Shown here: one piece after another, positions 36,710 through 47,184 of the stretch
How the letters are laid out: each line of letters starts with the position of its first letter
How positions within the stretch are numbered: position 1 is the stretch's first letter
Assembly: GCA_037043015.1 (NCBI GenBank)
Contig: CM073323.1
Coordinates: 8,370,001 to 8,434,000 of the forward strand
Length of the DNA: 64,000 nucleotides
DNA from: Bryum argenteum
Taxonomy: Eukaryota; Streptophyta; Bryopsida; Bryales; Bryaceae
Direction of reading: 5' to 3'
Made by a program: the position numbers and the translations under genes
The notes under the pieces: generated by a model
Seen by the model: the letters and a program-made list of their open reading frames with translations, nothing else
Told to the model about the DNA's origin: nothing
The model's database searches: none

Positions 36710-38470
36710 AAATGAAATACCTGATTATTGGACGTCCTCAAAACGTCACTGAATGAATGAAAACAGGATCCAATATGCATCAAAAAGTTTCACCACTTCA
36801 TCATTGAACATAATGTAGATCAACTATGCACATGATTGGCATGCACTTCTAATGCAATAGTACTAGTTTGTCGGTGGATTCCGGAGCACGCGAATTCATT
36901 TTGGCACCCTCTTGTGATAATTCGCAACTCGATACATAGCATTTTGAAAGTTGAAAAAATGTTGAATAGAAACATTTTGTTAAGATGATTGACCATTGGC
37001 TATTATTGACTATAATTGGTTATTAAATTATTGGCTTGACCGCACCAACATTGATTCAAGAGCCGTGAAGAGTATTTGATGTGCAAATTTCCTGTTTGAC
37101 GTACCCAAAATTTGTTTTTTTGTCCAAAGATGTACTAAGTTGGAACGAGCTCTATCCTTCTACAAGTAATGGACGATCTACCTATAGTTTGTAGCGAGCT
37201 TCCATCTCATTTTGTTTGATTGATTTTTTAAAAATTCTTTGAAGTTTTTATTTTTATTTTTATTAATCATTTAAAAGAAAATATATTCTTTTCGATTTGG
37301 TTGCATTTTGTGTAGTATAAGTTATATTCCATTCGATAAAAGTCAATTTCATTTAGTTACATTTGGTTTTAAGTACTATTATTTAGGTTAATTTTGTTTG
37401 GTTTTGTTTGATTTTGTTTAGATTTCTACTTTTATTTCTTATTATTTGGAGTTCTATTTAGGTTTTTTTTTTTTTTTTTTTACTTAGAAAAAAAAGATTG
37501 TAGAAAAAGTACTGCTTCATAGAAGGAAAAATATTTTTGTAAGAGAAAAATCTTGTACAAAAAGAATACTTCATTAAAAAACCCATACATTGTAGGGAAA
37601 GTAATACCTTGTGGGAATAGCCTATACAGTTATAGCTGTTTAGTATTTTTAAAGCTCACACAGATTCTCAACAAGGAGTGCAGTCCTTTTTTCTAAACTC
37701 GATTGAGATTTTGGGGTAAGTGGTTAACCCCTTAGAGCCAATTAACCATTTTAAGAAAATTTCAAATTTTGAGGAGCGTGCAAAAAAAAAAAAAAAAAAA
37801 AATCTTATTGAATTTTGGTGGACTTAGAACCACACCTAATTTTCAAGACCTTGTTTGGAATCACATATTGTTCACGTTTAAATCTATATCTAAGTTGTGG
37901 ATCAACAAAAAAATAATAAAACTTAAACCATACGTCGACAAGGTGGAAGAAAATTGGAGTTTTTGGTTTTAAAGGTCCAAAAAACACTTAGCTTTTCAAG
38001 GGTTGATGATAATAAAGTCCTTAGTCAAAAAACATCCTCACTCATAGTGCAATGCATCTAATGGCACAGATTGGTTTGAAGGCAAGGTATGAAATATTTC
38101 ATGAGCATTGCATTTTGTGATTATTTATAAAGGAACAACAAAATTACGTCAAACATAATAAGCACAAAGAAATTGAGTTGGAATTATCTTTGGTATAGGA
38201 CCTAGGGTTACTTTTTTTGTGAAATGTACTCAAATGCAAGATTGTGCAACACCAAACTGAGTTTGCCAAATAGAATGGTAGAATAATTAGAATCTAAGTG
38301 GGTTAGTGTATTTAAAGTGTAAAAGCAAGTCATGTCAATCTCCACACTCTTATTTGAACACGTAATTCGTTATAATGGGAATATATACTGATTTTGGTAA
38401 TTAGGGAGACTTCCATTTAGATCGATTCTGACCTGATTAGTTACCAAATCACCAGGTTTTTACTGATAAC
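36710..38470. other. AT-rich intergenic DNA
   Basis: Contains T-rich and A-rich homopolymer tracts at about 37,461-37,481 and 37,782-37,802. No supported gene. Confidence 0.5.
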
Positions 38471-38873
38471 GATGAATTTTCTCAATATAAAAGACAATAC
38501 TAGTAAAGATTTCATAACGCAAGCTAAGAAATATGCTACCCCAAGAGTAAATTTTATTCATATGAAAGCACAAATACAATTTATTGGTGTAATTGTAGAC
38601 CTCCAACAGGTAGGCACTAAATTAATCTACCAATTACGACGTGGCGGAGAAGAGGTATCACCAGAAGTATCATTCTTAGTGAATAGAGGGTCCTCACTAC
38701 GTGTGTATTTAGAGAAGGCAGGTTCGTCCATCTCCATAAGCCCACCAATTCTACGACGCTTCGGTGCACGTCTCCGTAATAGACGGTGAGACTCAGTCGA
38801 AAATCGTGTTGGATGAACGCGAGTGTTTGCCCCAAGAGATAAGGAGCAATGAGCCCCAGTATTTGGCAAGGAA

Positions 38874-38900
38874 CTATTTAGCTCGAGACGAGCTAAATAG
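38874..38900. repeat. Single diverged palindrome copy at the left edge of the block
   Basis: Arms CTATTTAGCTCGA and CGAGCTAAATAG pair around the centre. It is the leftmost copy of the palindrome family in the window and lies just downstream of the last minus-strand coding piece. Confidence 0.85.
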
Positions 38901-38966
38901 GCACGGGCGTCGACGACGGGGTTGCGTGATCTGAAGATCACCTTGGGGTGCCGCAACCGGTCATCA

Positions 38967-39248
38967 TCACACCGATTCGATCATTGCCGGTTGCAATAAT
39001 TGGTTGAATCTCAATAGGGGATCGCTTACTACACCATCATCGTCATTATCCATGTCCTCCTTCGTGTAGTCTACAGCCGACGCATCGTCCGGAGCAAAGT
39101 AGATTAGCCGTCCCCGCATTCGTTCTGAGAAAGTTCTGGAGTCGTCACTTGTAATGGAAGCCTCTGAAACCGTCGAAGGACCAATTACAAGATTTGCTTG
39201 CAAAGCACATGATGCATGTGGAGAGAGCTGACGTCCAACAACAGCAAC
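38967..39248 (-). pseudogene. Possible last exon of the right minus-strand locus
   Basis: 93 codons and a stop follow a good acceptor (ATGAACCAG/GTTGCTG at 39248). The peptide VAVVGRQLSPHASCALQ continues into an acidic stretch (KEDMDNDDDGVV). No domain is recognised. The phase does not obviously match a donor at the end of the upstream HAD-like piece, so the join is uncertain. Confidence 0.35.
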
Positions 39249-39450
39249 CTGGTTCATAAACACAACCATATTAGCAAGAGAGTACAAGACGCTAAGTGCA
39301 ATGAAAAAGGTACACAATATAAGAACGCATATAATCATGTATGTCGAGGGTGGATTCACCAATCGATCTACATTATATCTGGATCTAAGCAATCGTTAAA
39401 CATAAGCTTTCCTAGGGTAAAAACCAGAACAATACCACTGATAAAAGAAT

Positions 39451-40520
39451 TTAAGGCAAATTCTTCCCACTGATTCGGTCCTGATTCCACATATATGGAA
39501 GATTACGGCTCAAGAGCATATACAACTCTGAGTCCTTCGACAGTTCATTTTGCGTGGGTCTACGATGGCGCATAGTCTCGGCGAAATTTTCAGGACCGTT
39601 CAAATGCACGGAAAGACATATCTCGCCAATCCTCTTCAAGAAGTCGGACTTTGGATCCTCGGGACAGGAATGGTTCCACGGAACAGTGAAAAGTGTGTTC
39701 TTTGTGGGAACCGCAATGCAAGTCTCGGGCTTGGAATCGACAATGAGCAAGTTATCGTCATTGAAATTGACACCCTTCCTAGGATACAACCGCCGTCGAG
39801 GATATTTTAAGAGGATGGGATTTGTCGTGTCGGGGTACTTGGCGAATGCGTAATTCTTCAACAACAGATTATCGCATTGGTTGGAAGCCAAGACAAGTCC
39901 AGGGGCAGCGTCTGACTTCGAGAACAAAAAGGAGCAGAGTCCATGGACAACCTTAGGATCTAGGGTACTCCAGACGTGGACGTGGCAAAACAAATTTAGT
40001 AAGCGAAGGAACCCGGTCAACCCGGGACGACAGTAGACGACCCTGCCGGCAACTAAGGTTGGGACGGTGGAGGAAAACACCGGAGGATTATTGGGATCCG
40101 AAAAGACAGCACTCTGCAGCGTTGGGGTAGACACAGAGGCCATCGAACATAGAACCCCGTCCAGCTCAACATCACATTCAACCACTTGGGCTTGGACCGT
40201 AAAAAGACATGGGGAGATATGCGTAATGGGTAGCTCGGGCGAGATACGCTGTTTGGGATGTTTGGACGGTCCTGCCTGCAGTGAGGGAACACGTAACAAT
40301 GGCAAATGGTATTAAAACAAGAGGTCGTGTACCTTGCAAAATGCTGAAGTATGCAAAGAATCGCCAAGATTGATTGGAGTCTCAACCGCCACACCCAGAG
40401 GTAACATGAGGTGGTTGGTGGGGGATTTTGAAGCAATCGGACGGAACAAGGTATTCAGAAGGGGGGCCTGATAGAAAAGGACGAAGTTTAGGGCCTTGTG
40501 ATGAGAAGGACGCAGACTCA
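39451..40520 (-). pseudogene. FCP1/NIF-like HAD-fold domain region, probably decayed
   Basis: The exon 40275-39451 follows the acceptor CTGCAG/GCAGGACC and ends in a stop. It has the order of an FCP1-homology (NLI-interacting factor) HAD phosphatase. There is a strand with ECDVELDGVL, then YCRPGLTGFLRLL, then a strand with VWSTLDPKVV, then NDDNLLIVDSKPE, then a C-terminal helix region. In active enzymes the first motif is DxDG with a nucleophilic Asp. Here the aligned position appears to be Glu (ELDG), so catalysis is doubtful. The upstream exon, about 40520-40333 with donor GCAAG/GTACAC, reads well only if a frameshift near 40,385 is allowed. It may belong to the same transcription unit as the methyltransferase-like part or be a separate gene. 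Confidence 0.5.
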
Positions 40521-40769
40521 CTGAAGATAAAAACTGATTTGAAAAAAAAGAGTCTCAATTTTATTGAATGATGTTTCAATAAGTACAACGATAATAATTG
40601 TACTATGTACAAAAAGAAACAGCATCCAATAATTCGAGACTACTCGTCGACCTACTCGCCAAGATCGGTGCGGACTCTGTCAAACAAGGAGCGCCGGCTT
40701 TAAGATTACTAAATGCGAAAACTTCAAGAGATGAGGGAATAGCAGAGCAAGGAAAGGATAGTAACTAAC

Positions 40770-41186
40770 CTCTGGATTTGCCGGTGAAGTTATTGCCGTC
40801 TCAGTAGCAGCCCCGGGAGAGTCAAGGGTAGGAGGAACATCGGTAGCGACCACGGGAGAGTCAAGGGCGGAACAACTTCGGTGCGACCATGGGAGAGTGG
40901 GTCGGCGTCGCCGCCTCAATCCGGGACATCGCCTCTTTCCCGGCTTCTCCGAAATCTCGAGGGGTATGGGAACGGGTGCGATCTCCGGTTCAGCAACAAT
41001 AGGAGGCTGTGGAGGCGCGACAATGGCTGGTTGTGCAAGCGCGACGATGGAAGGATGTGGAGGCGCGACGATGGCTGGTGGACTCGCGTCGCGAATCTTT
41101 GAGGCGAGGTTGATCGGGGTTGATGGAGGCAATGGGGACGGAAAACTAGGCGGTTGGGATAAGATATTCCCGAATGATTGAAACAT
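40770..41186 (-). pseudogene. Ala/Pro/Val-rich segment of the right minus-strand locus
   Basis: An open piece from the ATG at 41186 (MFQSFGNILSQPPSF) to a donor at 40770 (CCAGAG/GTTAGT). It has repeated units of the type PAIVAPPHPSIVA. It starts 15 nt after the stop of the acidic coiled-coil piece, so a frameshift or a separate start is needed. It is a probable disordered linker between the coiled coil and the HAD-like domain. Confidence 0.35.
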
Positions 41187-42000
41187 CTCGCTCCATCTTG
41201 CCTAGTGCCATGCGGGTTTGGATCGAGAGGCGAGGAATGTGGACTCCAATTTGTCCACTCGAGCATTCGCAGCTGCGATGTCTTCTAACCTTTGCCTCTC
41301 TCTTACCGCTTCTCTCTCTGCTTCTTCCTTTGCCTTGCGAGCCTTCTGAGCCTCCTTCTCTTGCCGCTTCTGTGCTCGCTTCTGATCCTTCGTGAGCAAA
41401 GGGGCGACAACTTCCACTTTCACTGGTGGTTGTGAAGGCTCTCCTTCCTCCGTGAGCAGAGGCATGACAGGAAGAAGAGGATCATCCTCAGCCCTCAAAG
41501 GCTTTGGAGAACTAGGCTCTTCCGAGAAGTCATAAAACCGGACTACTTTGGTATCCTCCGGCTCGTCCTCGGCCTTCCAAACACCTTTCACTAACCATTT
41601 GTCATACTTCCCCTTCTCAATCTGCCTCCTGGGAGGGCTCTGCGGGCCCTGGGGAGAAGGGGCCAAAGTAGTCTCCTCCTGGGATAGATCAGGAGCCACC
41701 TCGTCGTCTAACGTCATGGCCGCGAGATCAGCATCATCAGCTTGGTTATCGTCATCCCCGTCGCCATCGCTCGCACCCTCGACATCGTCATTGTCTGACG
41801 AGTCAGAGCTGTCGGATGATGATCCATCCCGTGGCACTCGCTCTTGCCCAGGTTCTTCATCGTCTTCGCCAAAGATATCCCGGTAGATGCCATCGTTGGA
41901 GTTCTTTGAACGAACCTCCCTCCGAAACCCGGGGGGTGGAACAGTGTGCTGAACCGGAGTCACAGCGGCCCCAATATCGACGACCCCAGGAGACTGCACG

Positions 42001-42022
42001 TTTAGCTCGACTCGAGCTAAAT
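42001..42022. repeat. Palindrome copy inside an open coding frame
   Basis: Arms TTTAGCTCGA and TCGAGCTAAA around C. The minus-strand frame stays open through it, adding LARVELN between an Arg/Pro-rich and a Val/Pro-rich stretch. Confidence 0.9.
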
Positions 42023-42261
42023 CCTCCTCCGTTGGAGGACCACGACGCAGTCGCCGGAGGGGGGGGCTCTCAATGTCCCCGACGACATCGGAGGCCCCAA
42101 AGTTGGCTTCGGGCGCCCTCCGTGCTTGAGGCACAGAAGCGCTTCTCGACCGAGAAGCCTCTCCAGCTCGCGCCTCAGAAGAAGAACGCTTGGTAGATTC
42201 GCGGGGAGGGGCGCGTGCTGTACCGCGACCATGTGCCGCAGAAGACCGAGCTCGACCGCTT

Positions 42262-42351
42262 CCACGACCCTGAGGGGGAGCACGAGCAGTACCACGACCC
42301 TGAGGGGGAGCACGAGCAGTACCACGACCACGAGGGGGAGCACGAGCAGCA
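42262..42351. repeat. 30-bp minisatellite, three copies
   Basis: Unit starts at 42262, 42292 and 42322. It encodes the GRG/ARAPP repeats on the minus strand. Confidence 0.92.
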
Positions 42352-42749
42352 CTCGACGGAATTGCAACCGCAGCCCAGTCAATTGCGGGAGGAGAAACCA
42401 GAGAACAAATAATCCATGGGGGAATTCATCCCCGCCGGAGAAGAAGGACCACCTTCATCTTCATCCTCGTGCTCAGAAGCGGAAGAGTCGTCGCTTGCAG
42501 GCTGGGTGCTCTTCTTCTTAGACATCCTCTTCTTCCCCTTCTTTGTCCCTTCAGCAGAAGGCTTGGGTCCGCGATTAGCTTCTGGATTGACGTATGCTGC
42601 GACGTTGATATCGTTGTAGTCCAGATGTTGGTAATCCGACGCAACATTCGTATAAGCCTCCTTCTCAGTCTCGCTGATAACAACATATGTCTCAGCCTGG
42701 CACATCTGTGAAAGAAGGAGAGAGAAACATATAAGAAGAGTAAGACGAA

Positions 42750-43048
42750 ATAGCTCGACTCGAGCTAAAAGGCCTTGGACAAAATACATGATGAAGAGAA
42801 TTAAGCATGAGAGTGTTTAGCTCGACTCGAGCTAAACAGGCAGGAGAGTGTTTAGCTCGACTCGAGCTAAACAGGCAGGAGAGTGTTTAGCTCGACTCGA
42901 GCTAAACAGGCAGGAGAGTGTTTAGCTCGACTCGAGCTAAACAGGCAGGAGAGTGTTTAGCTCGACTCGAGCTAAACAGGCATGAGATCGTTTAGCTCGA
43001 CTCGAGCTAAACGAGCATGAGATCGTTTAGCTCGACTCGAGCTAAACG
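42750..43048. repeat. Palindrome array B, intronic, 35-bp period
   Basis: One copy at about 42,750 is followed by seven regularly spaced copies with cores starting at 42816, 42851, 42886, 42921, 42956, 42991 and 43026. Arms are extended to GTTTAGCTCGA and TCGAGCTAAAC around a central C. The array fills the predicted intron between the exon ending at 43092 (donor GGAATT/GTAAGT) and the acceptor at 42705. Confidence 0.95.
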
Positions 43049-43091
43049 AGCTTGTGGAATTCAAATCGAAGGAATGGTGCAATGTACTTAC

Positions 43092-44436
43092 AATTCCAGC
43101 CAACATTGGCTTTGTGCCACCCATAATCGATAGAAACTTCCCTCCCGGAGATGAGAACATCTTCAGCACCCGACAGTAGAACTCCAATCGGAGCTCGGTA
43201 TCACTGAGACCAAGGTGGTGTTCTCTGTACGCGCCGGGCTTCGAGTACAGGGGCAACTCTGGAGCGTAGAATACAGAGGGTATCGCATCCAACACACTTT
43301 GAGCATGGCTGCTCTTCTTGACAAGAAAGAGGAGGGGGAGCAAGTGCTTCTCTGAAGCTTTTCCTCTCGCAATGCCGTTGAAACGCTTCGTTCTTTGGCC
43401 GGCATGTAGTTGGTCGCTTTGCGAGAGACTTGTCCTTCAACTTCTTGTCCACGTAAACCATTGCCTGGCGATTCACGGTCGACGTTGGAGGTGATGAACA
43501 TCCAAACCTCGGGATTCTTGATGTGAGGATCGGTCACGGTGTCCCGCCCCACACATCAAGGAATTCTTGAAAGTATGGACTCTCCGTGTCGTCCACTCTA
43601 CTTCCGCTCCCCGGGACAGCTCGCAAATCAATCAAGCCTAAATCACACTTACTTGATTGGTTCCAGGCGTAGTTCTTGTCCCAAATCCCGAATTTGAACT
43701 CGGAAGAGTGAAAGAGCCGCGTGTAAACAGTCGGTGCAGGAGGTTGAAACGTCCCTTTGACATCCAGGAACTTCTTGAAGAACTCAGCTGCATATTCCGA
43801 TATCTCTGCTGCACTCCTATTCTTCGTCTGCTTTTGGCGGTAGAGGGTGAAGAACGAGTCGCCCGGGACGGAGAGAAGCATGGACATAGTCTGACGAGTC
43901 AGATTGTATTCCACCTTAAACTTCCTCCAGTTGTCGACGTCGAACTGCCATTCCGAGTCGAACAAACCAAGCGAGGGCTTGAGGTTGTGCAGTTCCCTCG
44001 CGACAGTGTTCTTCCTCTTCCGATTCTCGACCCACTGCTTTGCACTCATGCACTGAAAGTATTTCTTCGCAGGCTTCCTCACGGCCACCTTGGGGTAGGG
44101 CAACGTTCGATCCGAGTCTCGTTCGGCAAGTCTTTGCGCCAAGACCTCGAGGTTCTCCGCGTCCAACCGCCCCATTCCTCAAGAACTCCTGTTCAAGGTG
44201 AACTTCTTTGAGGCGGTTTCCCGATCTTTCGCCCGATTGAATGGGAGCTCGGTGTCGGGGTCGATCGGCTCTCCAAGATCAGTAGTCGCGATGAACCTCT
44301 TCCACAACTCGTAGACGTCGTCGGGTGATGTGATGATGAGGAGCTCGTTGCGAAGGTCGGACGGTCTGACGATCTTGTCCTTCACGTTATTGTTGTTGAT
44401 GCTGATGAACCTCTTCACCATAGCAGCCGCGAATGC
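43092..44436 (-). pseudogene. Methyltransferase-like exon 3 of the right minus-strand locus
   Basis: From the acceptor TTTCGTGCAG/GCATTC at 44436 to the donor at 43092. Pieces read in order: AFAAAMVKRFISINNNNVKD, an in-frame stop near 44,179, GMGRLDAENLEVLAQRL, a segment with KCDLGLIDLRAVP near 43,625, a frameshift near 43,540, NPEVWMFITSNV, then frameshifts near 43,340. The end reads LSDTELRLEFYCRVLKM then FSSPGGKFLSIMGGTKPM. The last stretch has the helix, PG turn and glycine-loop order seen at the C-terminal end of beta-class DNA amino-methyltransferases (compare PGDxVLDPFxGSGT). The key acidic and FxGxG residues are replaced. IDLRAVP may stand where DPPY normally lies. At least four interruptions argue for a pseudogene. 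Confidence 0.45.
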
Positions 44437-44474
44437 CTGCACGAAAGCCAAACTATTAAGAAACAACCTATGCT

Positions 44475-44499
44475 GTTTTAGCTCGAGTCGAGCTAAAAC
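44475..44499. repeat. Single palindrome copy in an intron
   Basis: Arms GTTTTAGCTCGA and TCGAGCTAAAAC around a central G. It lies in the predicted intron 44567-44437 of the methyltransferase-like locus. Confidence 0.93.
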
Positions 44500-44567
44500 G
44501 ACAGTCCCAAACACGTCGACAGAGAATGCAAACAAAGCCAACCGGAAAAAGTTAAGACCAGGTAATA

Positions 44568-45882
44568 TCATACCTCATAACGCTTCCGGTTATCTACTTC
44601 AACCGGTGTTTCACGTCGATGCGGCTTCTTGAGCTTCTCAGGGCGGCCATAGTCTTCCTGCATCTTTCTAGCGCCCATGATGTTCGTTGCCCGGAAGGTA
44701 TGAACGTCCCCAAAGATTGTTCGTCTTGTTCGCCATGGCCGACACGTCCAAAATCTTGTTGATGTTGTAATGCCACACAACGCGGGCTTTCCATGTCCAA
44801 GGGCGAGGACCTTCGATTCGTCGATCTTCTTGTCCCGAATCAATCGCTTCGCACCTCAACGTGGTCTTTGCCCGTCGATAATTCGAACCGACAAGATTAG
44901 ACCGAACGTCCCAATCCCAAACCTCGTGCTCGGTTTTGATCTTCGGCATTATGATGATGGTTTGTCCGGAAGTTACATCAAGAGAATTCATCAAGATGTT
45001 CTTGTAATGCGCGATGCCTACTTGGTTCTAGAGATCGCACGATGAACCTTGGTTCGGAAGGGTCAAGGAGGTCGATCGACACGTCAAGGGGATTGTCACG
45101 ACCAAAGACATAACACTCTCCACACCGTCCCCCAAAGTAGTCCTCCGCAGACTTTGTCGCTTCCTCGTCTTGATGTCCTTCTCAGAGACAGCCACGTTCA
45201 TGGTAGGGTTCATGAACGTCAGAGCGCTGCCGGAGGATTTGCTCCTCTTCGATCCAGAGCTGGAAGAGTTCGGGTTTGGACGCTTCGTACCCTGAACGCC
45301 CAGACTTCCCTCTGGAGTGCCTAGACCCGACGGAGCATTCCCGGATAGAGCCTGCAACATTAGATTCCCGGGCCGCTTCATTGGAGCCTTGCCTTTCTTC
45401 TTTGCATTCTCGAAATCAGAGAGAGCCTTCCAGATCTGCGCAGTGTAAGGAATGTAGGATCTGGTGAAGATTTTCGGGGAAGACTGATTGGGCTGCAATT
45501 TCGTGTCGATATGATGAAGTTGATTGGCATCGACCTTCCCGACCATGAAGCTCCGGATGAAGTCGTGGGAGAAACGGACTTCATTAGGGGGAAACACAAT
45601 AGTGAAGACGAATCCTTCGACCTCCACTGCTTCGAACTTGATCATGAGAAATTCGTGCTCATATGTAACAAGTTCGATGAAGGCATCAAGACACAGGGGC
45701 AAAAATGCCCCGTGAGATCCTGACTGTTGATAAAAGAAGAAGTGGGTCTTGTTCATCGGACGAATCGACCAAGACTTGATGGAATGTTTCTTGGGGGTCC
45801 ACAATTTTCCCCATTGCGCGTCCAGAAAAATAGCTGCAAGCGGATCGTCTGGTGACTCGATTTCAACTGGAGCAAGGAATCC
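44568..45882 (-). pseudogene. Methyltransferase-like locus, exon 2
   Basis: It follows the predicted acceptor CCTGGAG/GGATTC at 45882. It is open to about 45,130 with FLAPVEIESPDDPLAAIFLD, a globular stretch with HEFLMIKFEAVEVEGFVF, and a Ser/Lys-rich linker (KRPNPNSSSSGSKRSKSS). After a frameshift it reads GECYVFGRDNPLDVSIDLLD, then after a second shift KNILMNSLDVTSGQTIIIMP, then after a third ARKMQEDYGRPEKLKKPHRR to a donor at 44568 (CGTTATGAG/GTATGA). No characterised domain is recognised in the N-terminal part. Confidence 0.45.
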
Positions 45883-45936
45883 CTCCAGGGCTTGCATGTT
45901 ATAAGTGACATGTGCATAACAAAATAACAGAGGGCG

Positions 45937-45959
45937 AATTAGCTCGATTCGAGCTAAAT
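45937..45959. repeat. Single palindrome copy in intron 1
   Basis: AATTAGCTCGA and TCGAGCTAAAT around a central T. It lies inside the predicted intron 46001-45883. Confidence 0.9.
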
Positions 45960-46001
45960 GGACATATTAGAAGGGAAAATAGATGTTGAGTAGGTTATTA
46001 C

Positions 46002-46106
46002 CTCAGGAGCCGACTCTTGATGCTCCACTTCCATGTTGATTTCAGGCTCGGCAGGTGCATTTGAAGCCATCTGAACAATTCTGGCAGTTTGTTTGGTTCT
46101 CGGCAT
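46002..46106 (-). CDS. First coding exon with a histone H3-tail-like N-terminus
   Basis: The ATG at 46106-46104 opens 35 codons that end in phase 0 at a donor (CCTGAG/GTAATA). The protein begins MPRTKQTARIVQMASNAPAE. Histone H3 begins ARTKQTARKS after Met removal, so RTKQTAR is identical at the same register, with Pro instead of Ala at position 1. The rest is acidic (NMEVEHQESAPE). An acceptor-like TTTGAATGACAG lies 3 nt before the ATG, so the exon is probably preceded by a leader intron that holds palindrome array C. The following exons are decayed, so this exon may no longer be translated into a full protein. Confidence 0.55.
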
Positions 46107-46226
46107 CACTGTCATTCAAATAATGAGAAACAAATTGTAAGATTTACAGGGGCAGTGGCACATCTTCATTATCTTGGCGATCAAACCGATAAAATATAAA
46201 CATGCTGAGATTAAGTGGCGAGCCCA

Positions 46227-47134
46227 TTTAGCTCGAGTCGAGCTAAATGAGCATACATCCTTGTAGCACGTCACGCCCATTTAGCTCGACTCGAGCTAAA
46301 AGGGCCTGGCCTTGTTTGAGGTCCGTGCCCATTTAGCTCGAGTCGATCTAAAAGGGCTTACTGCTTTGTTGCATGTCAAGCCTATTTAGCTCGACTCAAG
46401 CTAAATGGGCCTGGCCCTGTTTGATGTCCGTGACCATTTAGCTCGAGTCGAGCTAAATGGGCTTGAACTGCCACATAGCAGTAAGCCCATTTAGCTCGAT
46501 TCGAGCTAAATGGTCACGGACCTAAAAAGGCCATGCCCATTTAGCTCGAGTCGAGCTAAATGGGCTTGCCATGATACAGGGCAGTGAGCCCATTTAGCTC
46601 GACTCGAGCTAAATGGGCTTGCCATGAAACAGGGCAGTGAGCCCATTTAGCTCGAATCGAGCTAAATGGGCTTACTGCTATGTGGCAGTTCAAGCCCATT
46701 TAGCTCGACTCGAGCTAAATGGTCACGGACCTTAAAAAGGCCAGGCCCATTTAGCTCGAGTCGAGCTAAATAGGCTTGACATGCAACAAAGCGGTAAGCC
46801 CTTTTAGCTCGACTCGAGCTAAATGGGCCTGGCCTTTTAAGGTCCGTGACCATTTAGCTCGAGTCGAGCTAAATGGGCTTCTTGCTATGTGGCAGTTCAA
46901 GCCCATTTAGCTCGACTCGAGCTAAATGGTCACGGACATCAAACAGGGCCAGGCCCATTTAGCTCGAGTCGAGCTAAATAGGCTTGACATGCAACAAAGC
47001 AGTAAGCCCTTTTAGCTCGAGTCGAGCTAAATGGGCTTGAACTGCCACATAGCAGTAAGCCCATTTAGCTCGACTCGAGCTAAATGGTCACGGACCTAAA
47101 AAGGCCACGCCCATTTAGCTCGAGTCGAGCTAAA
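46227..47134. repeat. Palindrome array C, 18 copies, 50-54 bp period
   Basis: Cores start at 46227, 46280, 46332, 46384, 46437, 46490, 46540, 46593, 46645, 46699, 46750, 46802, 46853, 46905, 46958, 47011, 47064 and 47114. Each has arms TTTAGCTCGA and TCGAGCTAAA around one base, with few mismatches. The flanking bases are often also paired (CCCA with TGGG, ACCA with TGGT). About five spacer types recur in both orientations. A donor-like ATT/GTAAGTTGC on the minus strand near 47,453 would place the whole array in the leader intron of the methyltransferase-like locus. Confidence 0.96.
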
Positions 47135-47184
47135 TGGGCTTGGTGGTATTGGAAAATCAAGTAATCTAATGAAGCTAATGTGGT

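Larger units (their letters stand above)
41202..42705 (-). pseudogene. C-terminal part of the methyltransferase-like protein: GRG repeats, acidic tract, coiled coil
   Basis: After the acceptor CTTTCACAG/ATGTGCC at 42705 the frame reads CQAETYVVISETEKEA, which continues the methyltransferase-like fold from the exon ending at 43092. A basic and acidic tail with MDYLFSGFSS follows. Near 42,390 one base appears gained or lost. The next frame then gives three copies of a GRGTARAPPQ-like unit encoded by a 30-bp minisatellite at 42262-42351, an Asp/Ser-rich stretch, and a Lys/Glu/Ala helix of coiled-coil type (KRAQKRQEKEAQKARKAK) ending in a stop at 41202. The codons 42022-42001 are a copy of the block's palindrome read in frame as LARVELN. 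Confidence 0.45.

Noticed and set aside
46662..46853. Open frame with LARVELN/FSSSRAK repeats
   Set aside because: It is only the translation of the palindrome array.
46227..47134. Resemblance to a CRISPR array (regular repeats and spacers)
   Set aside because: The genome is a plant nuclear genome, the repeats are full palindromes, the spacers recur and are inverted copies of each other, and no cas-like gene is present.
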